64,000 nt of DNA, from the NCBI RefSeq assembly GCF_023343835.1, contig NC_064435.1, forward strand, positions 63,994,134 to 64,058,133, given 5' to 3'. Shown here one piece after another: positions 25,413 to 35,400 of this stretch. Position numbers and translations under genes: made by a program. This stretch comes from Lagopus muta. Taxonomy: Eukaryota > Chordata > Aves > Galliformes > Phasianidae. The notes below the pieces were generated by a model. The model was not told the origin of the DNA, searched no databases, and worked only from the letters and a program-made list of their open reading frames with translations. Positions within the stretch are counted from its first letter, which is position 1. Every line of letters starts with the position of its first letter.

Positions 25413-26929
25413 TCTCAAATTATGAATAGATAAGGGCCTCTCACAGCACTGAGCAGGCAGCAACAGTGCTCTTATCAAAGCTCAGGGCAGGCAAACTAAC
25501 AAATTGCTCAAACTGTGCCATCTGAGCAGCAGAAAGAAACAAGATGAAAAGAAAGACTAAATCCTAAAAGCTGAGCAGGATGGCTTCTCTTTCTCACTCT
25601 TAAATTGAACACATTTATGCTTTATTTTTTTCCCTCTGTCCCTTAATTTCTGTTTTCAGCTTCATTAAAATGCCAGAAATTGGTGGGTTTGGAACCTACA
25701 GAGCCTTTCATTTGTCAGGATTGTTTTATTCCTGAGGTTAAATAAGCACAGCTCCTTTAGAGAGGAATTCCTGCTGATAACTAAGCCAGATTATCTGGTT
25801 TTTGCTGGCCTCTGCCATAGGCACAGTTCACAGCACTGATTTTACAAGAAGGAGATCTGCACCGCTACATGCCCCGGCGTGCTGACAGGGCTGGCTGTCC
25901 CTGTACACCTCTGCTCCCAAACCTCAGTGGGCTCCTGAAAATTGTTCTGTGTCATTTTTCTTTTCTATATTCAGTAACTGCTCTTCATTTCCTTAATGAG
26001 CCCAACCTGCAAAATGAGAAAGATGTTGCTGGTAGCACATCAGACTCAACCTGCCTATCTATGAGCAATCAATTGTCCGTCCCTGTGCTGCTCTGCCCTT
26101 GGATAAAAGACTGCACCTGTAGTGGAGCATGCCTGTGCTTTGTCCTGTACTGTTTGTACCTGCAAGGAACTGTTGTGTCAATGCCAAGAGTAGGTTCAAC
26201 CAGCAACATACGCTTTACTAAAACAAGATTATACATACATCTATTTAAAAAAGTGAGATTTTCTTGAATGTATTTGCACAGGAAATTGTAATTTAAAACA
26301 TTTTTCCTTTGCACAGTTGTTTGTTCACTTGCACCTCTGTGATTATAGCCACCTCTGTTCTGTTAAAAAAGGTATGTATCTTTGCCATCTATAATCCGTG
26401 TGTGTATGAAGCCTGACAATTAAGGCCAGACTCATTCCATGTATTTGCAGAGTTAGCCCTACAGATGGCTGTTAATTTCCCTGGGCATCCTTATAAGCCA
26501 AATATGTTTCTGTTATTTTATTTGCAAAATAAACACTATACACTTAATTATATTTGATGTCATAATTTCAGGTTTTTCTTTGGCTTACAAGGGCTTAGGG
26601 TCCTCAGGCTAGCTGTCTTGATTATCCAACAGCAGTTCTGTAGCTGGAGGTAGTGAATTATGCTTGAAAACATGCACACCAAATGCATAGCGTTTTCTAT
26701 AATAAAGTGAAAAACACACCTGTACACTGAAAAATGTGGGTTTTTTTTCTAAAATGGAAAGTGTGAAGTGCCATTCAAAGCATCTGATATTTTATCTTCC
26801 TGTTGAATGAATGAGAAATGTCTGCACTCCAGAGAGGAAAATCATGAGAAACACCACATGCAGTGGAGCAGGGCAGAAGTTGTTTCCACTCTGAATGTTT
26901 CCTTAATTTCCATTAACATTTGAAGTAGT

Positions 26930-27325
26930 TCTAAGGGCAGAAGTGACTTCCAGCAGGCCGTGGGGCAAGTGACAGTATACTTGGGGCTGAGCCCTGGTCA
27001 TTCTTAGCCCTCTCTGCCCAGGGGACCAGGGACATGCTCATCTCTGACTGTGACCCCAAGTCCTGTGATGAAAACCCCCAAAACTCATCCCTGATTGGCA
27101 GCCCACAGCTGGATGCAGGCAGCCAGGTCCCAGCAAATGCCTGAAGCAAACCACTGTCCACAGGGCTTGTTTTACAGAGAGTTGTCTTTCGATCCCATCT
27201 CAGTGATTGTTTGTCTTGGGCAGCAACTGTGTAACAGAAAATTTGGAGGTCCGAAATATGTATGGCATAAATAAAGTTCTTCAGATGAAGTTTCTGCAAT
27301 GGAAAAAAAAAAAAAAAAAAAAAAA
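26930..27325 (+). pseudogene. Candidate retrocopy 3' end or cryptic polyadenylation site (AATAAA then A23)
   Basis: AATAAA at 27270-27275 is followed 27 bases later by an uninterrupted run of 23 A (27303-27325), the arrangement expected of a reverse-transcribed mRNA tail. The preceding 300 bases are GC-richer than the surrounding intron and do not match CR1. I recognise no parent gene and see no clear target-site duplication. A chance genomic A-run next to an AATAAA is the alternative. The left limit is a guess. Confidence 0.25.
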
Positions 27326-27656
27326 GGTTCCTGTACTTTATATTGCATATTTTACAATGTGGTGTTCACTGAAGGAAGCAGGTAATGATCTGATGACTGT
27401 TTACAGGATTGAAAGGTACTTCGTGTGCATAACAAATTTGTGTCTCTCAGGTTTTCATATTTATGCTTTGACGGTTCCTCATCAGGTTTCTGTATGCATT
27501 TCTGGAGGGGTCTTTTCTGGTCTGGTCCAAGCGCTGCTGAACTGCTCTGATTTGTTGGATGTGTCACTGTAGTTGCAATGCTTTGCTGCTTTTTTTTTTT
27601 TTCTTTTCCATTTTTATGCTCTGAAAGTAACATCTTTTTCTTTATCTTTTTTAAAG

Positions 27657-27725
27657 ATAAAGACATTCCCTGCTGATACATCTAATCCTTTTTTCGATCC
27701 TTTTACAACAGTACCACAGTTTTCT
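27657..27725 (+). CDS. EPB41L4B: EPB41L4B internal coding exon with NPF/DPF motif cluster
   Basis: The acceptor is ...TTTATCTTTTTTAAAG and the donor is TCT|GTAAGT. The exon has 69 bases (23 codons), phase 0 to phase 0, reading IKTFPADTSNPFFDPFTTV then PQFS. The peptide has an NPF tripeptide (bound by EH domains such as those of Eps15 and EHD proteins) two residues before a DPF tripeptide (bound by the AP-2 alpha appendage). Binding is an inference from motif identity. The exon is in phase with both neighbours and could act as a cassette. Confidence 0.82.
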
Positions 27726-30217
27726 GTAAGTAGAATGTGCAACTGAAAAGCTGTGTATTTAACACAATTCCAAGGAATAATTTAACAGTATTAGAAACAT
27801 ATGCATTAAGCAGTCCTCAAAAAAGATAAACTCCAAACAGACTTTAGAGTGCAAATCTGTTAAATATTCCCATTATGCAAATAATGAACGTGCCTGCATT
27901 CAGATACTGATGCATACTGGACAGAGGACTAAGAGTCAACTGATGAAGCTCGCTGCTAATGCAGCCAGTCCTCAAACACTGCTCTGCTCAGAGCTGCTGA
28001 GGGCTCACACAAAGCTCAACAGCATCTTTCCAAGGGTGTGGGGATAGATGACTTAGTCCTCTCTCTAGCGACTGCATGGCCTGCTGCCTGAAACTGCCTG
28101 CTGTGCCATCACAAAAAGAAGCCGGATTTTCACCGAATTTGCATCTGAATTTTGAGGAAGAATTATAGTTAGCATGTTGATGACTACAGTGGTATCCTTG
28201 TTTAAACTCCTGTGTTTACTTAATAACCCAAGTCAAATATTAGACTTAATTCTTACTAAACTTTCAGAGATGGTGGGATTTAGAGCTTTTGGTAAACTGT
28301 GTGTGCATATGAACAATCATTACACAACTCAAAAAGAAGTCCAATCCAAGCCCTACTTTAAAGGTAGAACATTATGTAATAAGTGTGACAAAATAATCTA
28401 CAGACAATTCAGAGAATTTTAAAAGATTTTTGAGCACTTAATATAATGCAATATGGGATGTGGAACTCTGATTATAACCCTTCCCATTCTTTCCAGTATG
28501 AGGAGTGGTTCTGGTTTGTAAGCAACGTTCCCTGCCTCTAGTAGTAAACCGCAGTAACTTCTGTTTTGTCAAATTACATCGACAGAATCAAGCATTTCAG
28601 ACTTCAACCATAGCTTTTACTGGTAGCAGCAATTTATATCCAGCACAGAATCAGAGTCGTATAACTCACTGCTGGGCCATATGCAGTGACTGGCTGCACT
28701 TATTGATTTAAAGAAAGAGGCTTTTCTTTCACAATAAACCTGATCATAGGACTGGATCTAAATGCTGCTTTTCCCCAGCAAAGTATTTGAAAGGTAGAGT
28801 TAGTCCTGCAGCTGGATATCACTCAAGTATCCTCCAGACATAGTCCCTGATGGCTACCAGCATTTCTGACTCCAGTTCCTTGTTTTGTTTTCCTTTTCCC
28901 TGCTTCCCCTTCACTTTTTCTTATTTATTCATTTATTTTGCTTGGAACAGAACATTGAAATGTTATTGAGGTCATGGCTTCTAATTTTGTGGTGTATATG
29001 CAATGATGTTGAGGAAAAAACGCACAGAATTTTGTTTCCTATAATCTTTAAAAAGAAGGTTCATGCCAGGAACCCCTCCAAATTTCAGAAATTTCAAGTA
29101 GGCTTAATGGCCATACTGCCAGTGGGTAGAAGTCACACAGACTTAAGTTAATGGAATTGTATCTGTTTAGACCAGCAAAATATTTTTTTCAAATATACGT
29201 AAATATGTAAATGCATACATATATAAAAAGATGCATTATATATGTACAGTAAAACCATTATCCCAAGCAAACACACTTTAGGACTCAGGACAAATCTTTA
29301 GCAAGTGTAATTTGCCATAGCACTGCTGTTTCAGTAGGGCTGGGAGAACTTACATCAGCTTCACAGGTAGTGCTGCTGCTCATACTCATCCCTTAGAGGA
29401 TGGAATATCAAAGTGATGTCCCTGTAGCCTGTCAGGCTGAGATGAGTGAGGGAGGAGTCTGAACAGGATATATTAGCCAGTATTTACATGTAAGATTGAC
29501 TGGGATTAAGGAAGGAGACTTTCTTTAGTTGCTTTTACGCTTTCCATTTTCTTAATTTCATGGAATTGATGGAATTCCCGTTGCTTCAGAGCTTCTCTTG
29601 GAGCACATCACATGCTTTTAGTTGAAACACGAGCAAGGACATGCTAAGAAGGACAGAAAGAAAATGAACCTAATACAGCTATGCTTTCCTAGGCCCAAAT
29701 AATTGTACCACTGGTTGAATTTGTGGTTGTTTCTTTTTTTTTAGCATTAATGCCATGTGGCTTGCAGATTTTGAGGAAAAAAATTAAGAAAGGAAATTTG
29801 CTATTTACATAGCTGGATAAATATCATATGCTCCCTTATGATGGTGACTTTTCTTCCTCCCTGCTGCAAAGTCTGAACAGAAGTTGCCATGATAGAAATC
29901 CAGCAGGAGTGCACCCCAAAGGTCCCAAGGTACTGGCAGCCTGCAGTTGCTCCATGATCTTCCCAGATCACACATACAGCTTAGTGCTACCCACTGAGGT
30001 TTGGCACAAGAAAGAGTCCCTGACAGTAAGTTGTGAATGCTGACAGCAGAGTTGGCCGCTCCACGAACACGCAGCTTGCACTGCAAGCTGCAGCCTCTCC
30101 TTCTCTTTATTAGCTGCTGGTATTGAGGGTTTGGCAATGAATAGGACTGAAGTGAGCAAGAGCGGTAGAAGCTAATCTACACTCTTTTCTTTCCCTGTCT
30201 GTGTGCATCTTTTGTAG
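27726..30217 (+). other. EPB41L4B: EPB41L4B intron
   Basis: 2.5-kb intron with unique AT-rich sequence. A possible 21-base phase-0 microexon lies at 28497-28517 (see findings). No repeat recognised. Confidence 0.7.
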
Positions 30218-30381
30218 GCAGAGTTCACAGACAGCAAATTGCAGTGCTGTGCGGTGCAGTCATCTCCCAAGCTTTCTCCGGTACCGAAATCTCCTGTTCT
30301 GAGATCCCTGGCAGAGCCTGTGCCAACTCCAACAGTGCAGACAATATACACGTCACATAAACCGATATCGCTGGCGGACAG
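30218..30381 (+). CDS. EPB41L4B: EPB41L4B penultimate coding exon (proline-directed Ser cluster)
   Basis: The acceptor is ...GTGTGCATCTTTTGTAG and the donor is ACAG|GTACTG. The exon has 164 bases: 54 codons from phase 0, plus two bases (AG) carried into the last exon. The peptide starts AEFTDSKLQCC and contains SSPKLSPVPKSPVL, with three Ser-Pro sites within ten residues and spaced prolines typical of CDK/MAPK or SH3 targets. It ends ...YTSHKPISLADR. No domain is recognised. The AG overhang needs one base from the next exon and gives Ser with the last exon described here. Confidence 0.85.
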
Positions 30382-32181
30382 GTACTGTGCAGCTCTTTCA
30401 CACTCTGTGCATAAGGGAATTGGTGAGATATCTCTTTTTCTGTCTTAACTGCAGTGGGGAAAGTTCACCTTCTTTCTAAAGTGCCTTTTTACCCCCGATA
30501 CCAAAAGATTTTCAGTTGCTTCTCGATACTCAGAAGAGGTGGGTTTTGTAGGGAAGTAACTAGACTTCACATCTCTGAGGCAAGAGAACCAAAAAATCAA
30601 AACAAAACCACAAGAACTTAATTAACTGCTGCAGCCAGCAGTGTACCATTTATATAGTCAATGGCCTGGAGAGAAAAGGTTGTGCAGATTTTCCTCAGAC
30701 AAGTCATGTTCCTTGAACTATGGTTTTCCTTTAATAATTGCTATATTCCAATTTGTTTTTTGATATTAAATGTCCATGGGGGGGAAGCTGAAATTAAGAA
30801 ATATCTGCCCTTCTAAATAAAAAACAGACACCAGTTTTCTTGTTTTCTTACTTTGTCCTCTTGGTTTTTTTTTGTTTCAGTTTGTTGTTTTTTTTTCCTG
30901 TAATGTCAGCCTACAGTGATATTTCTTATAGTTTCTCAGAAAAACAAGCCATTCCATCTTTCCACTGCATTCAGTTTCTATTCCTCCATCCTATCAGTTC
31001 TGCACATTGGCTTCTTATTTCACAGTTTAATCAAAGCTGAATTTCCCAATCTGATGATTTACTGAATACAAATGTAGGAGTGGATATACTCAGTACTTTT
31101 GGAACACAAAAGGTCTGAAGCTTATGTCCAATAGAAAAATATTTCCTTGGCATTATGATACATTAGATGCTTCAATTTTGGATTTCCGGTCAATTCCCAC
31201 TATCATTTGTTTAGTATTTTTGCAGATACTGGTTTAATTGCACCTGCACACTTGGTCAACACTTCTAACTCACCTTAAAATGTGTTGTTACAGTGAAAGT
31301 GTAATTGTGAAGCTGTAGTGCTAAACTAAAAGAGGGGAGATTTAGGTTAGACATTAGGAGGAAATTCTTTACTCAGAGGACAGTGAAGCACTGGCACAGT
31401 GTGCCCCGAGAAGCTGTGGGGGTCCCATTCTGGGAGGTACTCAAGGCCAGGTTGCATGGGGCCCTGGGCAGCCTGAGCTGGTGAGGGCAGCCCTGCCCAT
31501 GGCATGGGGTTGGAACTGGGTGATCCTAAGGTACTTTTCAACCTAAGACATTCTATAATTGTATAATTGTCCATAATGGACAAAAACTGGCAAAATGTCT
31601 CCATAATGCTTTCCAAGCATTAGCCACCGAACCCTCAGAACAACACAGTTGCTTTCCTTCCCAATTTTTGCTATTTATTAGAAATGGGACCAGCAGCTCA
31701 GGGCACTCCCAGTGAGAGATTTGGTGTTGTGAGCAAGGACATCCAAGCTCTGCTTCCCCTACCCTGACCTGTGCACGTGAAGTAAATTCAGTGTAGGTGG
31801 ATGTCCATCCAACTCACACATTGCTGAGGAGCAGAGGGCTGTAACACCGTTCTTTTGAGAGCTGGCATTTACTGTAGCTGTTTTGCTTTATTTTTTGAGT
31901 CCTCATCCAGCTCCCTTTGAAATCGGTAGCCTTTAGCAGGAGTGAGGTTAAAACATAAACAGTTTAGCCATGTGGGTTTTTCTGTGTCTTTCTACTTGCT
32001 TCTGTTTGCTCTTCAGAAATATCAAGCTTTTGAATCAGCCATCAGTTATCAGCCTTTTCACTGAATTGAGTCTGACCTTTTTCCCCCTCTTTTGGTATTT
32101 CAAAAATGTTAATTATTTTAAATTGAAATCTGAGACTTATTGTGTTTCCCATAATTGGCTGTTTGTGCATTAATTACACAG
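30382..32181 (+). other. EPB41L4B: EPB41L4B last intron
   Basis: 1.8-kb intron before the terminal exon. It contains one CR1 (31325-31567); nothing else recognised. Confidence 0.75.
31325..31567 (+). repeat. CR1 LINE, 5'-truncated, + orientation
   Basis: It begins GAGGGGAGATTTAGGTTAGA and continues through GTGAAGCACTGGCACAG...GAAGCTGTGG, GGCAGCCTGAGCTGGTG and TTCAACCTAAGACATTCTAT. The CR1 ORF2 end and 3' UTR are recognisable. The tail is ATTCTATAATTGTATAATTG, a decayed version of the 8-bp CR1 terminal repeats. Confidence 0.9.
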
Positions 32182-32251
32182 CGCTGAGACTCTGAGGCGT
32201 GAACTTGAGAGAGAGAAAATGATGAAAAGACTCTTGATGACAGAATTATGA
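32182..32251 (+). CDS. EPB41L4B: EPB41L4B last coding exon with stop codon and PDZ-ligand-like C-terminus
   Basis: The acceptor is ...GCATTAATTACACAG. One base (C) completes AGC (Ser); then 22 codons start AETLRRELEREK, continue MMKRLLMTEL and end at TGA (32249-32251). The segment looks like a short amphipathic or coiled-coil helix rich in Arg, Glu, Leu and Met. The final residues T-E-L fit a class I PDZ-binding C-terminus (S/T-x-hydrophobic), which would tether this FERM protein to PDZ scaffolds; that function is inferred. I recognise this ending as characteristic of the long EPB41L4B isoform. Confidence 0.87.
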
Positions 32252-32485
32252 AATTCTCGCTTCCGTCTGATGGAGAATGGATTGGGGCCTTTCATGTGCC
32301 TTCTGTCTGTTTACATTCCTCTGCTTCTGTGTACTCAACATAATGCATCGGGAAAACGTGTGATATTCCTGACTCGCCTGGATTCACTACGGTTGGTTAA
32401 AATTCAGTCTTGGCTAGACTTTAACTTGAAGGAGTTCCTTTATTCGTTTGCTGCTGGGAAATAAACCTTCAATCCTTTCTCTCTC
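32252..32485 (+). other. EPB41L4B: Candidate minimal 3' UTR of EPB41L4B with AATAAA
   Basis: After the TGA the sequence has no further coding character. The first canonical AATAAA is at 32460-32465, followed by a pyrimidine-rich stretch that could serve as a downstream element. Further AATAAA hexamers at 33776-33781, 34192-34197 and 36499-36504 could end a longer UTR. The true cleavage site cannot be decided without transcript data. Confidence 0.3.
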
Positions 32486-35400
32486 CTGAGATTTTATACT
32501 ATTAACACAGTTAATTTCAGGTTTGGTTTTGGTAAATCTAGGGTAAAAAGGATCAGCAAGGAGCAAACTGATCTCTATTGGGAAACACTGTTCTGTACAT
32601 ATGTTAATAAGTGCACAGAAATTAATGTTATGCAGAATATTTTGATAGTAACATAGAAAATATGTCATTTTGTACAACTGAAAATTGCAATGAGCTACTG
32701 CTATTTGTTAAAGAACCGTTTTTAAAGCAGAAGAATGATTATTACTTCCTAACCCCAGGACTGTTAGTCTCCACAGAAAAACGAGTGGCTGTCTTACTAA
32801 ATTCCTAACCTTAACCTTTACTCAGAGATACAAATAGCTGCAGGGGGAGGACACCTCTCCACACAGGTGTACACACCCAACACTCCCCATAGTCTGCCTT
32901 CTCAACCTCAACCTGAAACTAAATCTTACTTTATTTCCATTAATGATTTAAAAAAAAAAAAACAGTTGTTTAAAGCAATTTGATACTGACTCTCTAGCTT
33001 GATACTTTTTGTAACTTGGTGGGAAGTTCTAGCTTCCCCATGTTGCTGGGCACTCAGGCTTGCCCACACATAGATGGCTCCAGCTACAAAGCTTGGGCAG
33101 CACGAGTACAGCTAGCACAGCCAGGGTGCTTCCCCTCTCTGATTCACCTTCCTGCTGCATTGATTTATCGATCACATTAAAAATAATACAAATAGTTTGT
33201 GGAACAGAGTTGGGTGGGTGTTCTCATTAGCAGGACTGCAGCTTCAAGGAGTGTGTTGTGGTATACAGGTAATATGACCAACAGTTTCCTAAATTTTAAA
33301 GAGCAGTTCTCCATTTCCCCCTGTCCAGCAGTGCAGGGTTGCCTACAAAGCTACTAACAACTGACTGTCAGCTACGAGATACTATTCCAACAGGAAAGCT
33401 TTTGTGTGTTTTGTATGGCTGAAGATGTATATTTTTCTGTTACTCTGTACTCTGTGTTCTCTGGTTTGTACTAAGATAAAAGATTGTCCTTAATTTGATA
33501 CTGATTACGATGGCTTTATCTCAGCTTAACCCGTTTGTTTGTGTGGAGGCTGGGAAGTGATTGCTGTGAGACTGAGTTTCCTTCAGTTAGCTTGTGCTCT
33601 TCTGCCTTCTCTTCGAGAGGAGAAATCTTGAGAGCATCACATGACTGTGGATTGCAATGTTAGAGGTATAAAATGACTTGTCTATCTTAGATTTACTGGG
33701 ACACGAAACTAGCATGAGGCTTCCCAGTTAAAATCCAGCACCCCAAACCTTTCCGGTTACCGTGAAATGGGGACAAATAAACAGTACAACTGTGAGGTAG
33801 AAATCCGCAATGCAAAATGCAATGATATAGCTCAACATCAGGAATGGGCACAAGGAGTCATAGAAACACACCTGGACTGCAGATTTCAGAGCACTCCGAT
33901 GACATTGCTGGGTAATCAGACACAACCTGTATGCTGTCCGGCTTCTGGTTATGGTGCCAAGGCGAATGTTTTCATGTACCTCTCCATCAGTCTGAGGTTA
34001 TTAAAAATGAATTAGGAACATTAAATCGCTGTGAAGAGATCAGAAAGGAAGGGAACATGTAACACACATCAAAGTCTGCATCTTCTGTCTCCCATTTCTC
34101 CTTGTTCACCACTTCTCTAAAGGTCCCGATGGAAGGAGGAGGAGCAGCACCTTTGTCCACATCCAAACAGAACTGAGCACTGGAAAGAACAAATAAACAA
34201 AAACTCTAATTAGAGATCCTGTTTCAGGAAAGTAAAGTAGGTTTGCAAATGGCACAGCACTGGCCCTATCTGGACCTGGTCTGCTACCTGCAGTTAGGCA
34301 GTGCCCACTTCCATGTGATCCGGTGGCTGTTTCACAAAGTCATCACTGAGAGAAAAACAAAGGAAATCAAATTTGAGTGCACGCTTTGGTTGTACTGATT
34401 GCCTTGGAATGGACATTGAGAACCCTGCAATGTGCCTTCAGGTCTGGGGGTAAACATCCAGTTCCCTGCATTAGGGCAGTCTGGTCACATACGCAAAAGC
34501 CTTTAGTAAAATGGAATGCCTGACTCAGACCAGCCCTTCTGATTTTCTTGCTCATCAACAAGCTATTAGTTTATTTTTTTAAGTGCAGCCTTTTACTTCT
34601 GTTGTCTAAAAATTCTTACGCTAAATTATTCAGAACCGGAAAGCAAAAAATGTGAACCAAGGTGACTTTGCAGTGGCCCATGTCCCCACAGCTGGGGCTG
34701 CTCTGGCCTAGCTGATCTCCTCTGTCCCCCCAAATGGAGAGGGAAAGGCTCGTGTGGTCACTCAGTTCCAGTGGGGCATTTCCCAAAAACCCCCACATAC
34801 GTTGCCTTGTCTTGTTTTAGTGTCTTATCTACTGGCTGCCACTGTTTCCTGTTCTGCAGTCTAATGGAGCTTTATTTAACACATTAGACTGATACTGAAC
34901 TAAACTTTTAGCTGCATAATGTCATCATGTTGTTCTATCTTATTATGTATTTTCTTCAGCCACGCCTAAGCATTTCAGTTTCTACATCCTTTGAATATCA
35001 AACACTCCTGCCTCGCCTCCAGTTGGAAATCATAACTTTAGGACACCTGCGATCCAAACTACAGCAAACAAGACAATGTCAACATGAACATATGCTGGGG
35101 GCATATAGTCTAGGTTTGCCCCTAGGCTTTAACTTTACAGGTGTGAAAGGATACTCTGCCCAAAGGAATGTCTATAAAATAGTGCAGAAGTATCTGAGCT
35201 AGCTTTAATGAGCTTGCATATGTAGTTGTGGCAGCATGAAGCCCAGCACAGGCTATCATTATCATGTACATTGACACATGTAAAGATAACACATTTAAAC
35301 AGCAGCCTTCTGAAGCATGGTCTCCAGAGCTAGTGACAGAACGGGGTGGCTGGAAGGAAACCTGCCCTCCAGCCTTCCAGGGACAGGGTTCATCTCACCT

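Larger units (their letters stand above)
7399..27656 (+). other. EPB41L4B: EPB41L4B large intron (20.3 kb)
   Basis: Intron of 20,258 bases with phase 0 on both sides. Recognised contents are a TTTA microsatellite (10060-10080), a CR1 3' stub (14875-14943), a promoter/donor-like module (15889-16060), a perfect hairpin (16628-16655), an A/CAAA-rich tract (17400-17456), a homeodomain-site-rich candidate enhancer (18846-18960), a hairpin (22822-22842), a long CR1 (24633-25412) and a poly(A)-ended segment (about 26930-27325). The remainder, including 7399-10059, 10081-14874 and 18961-24632, shows no element I can name. Confidence 0.75.
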
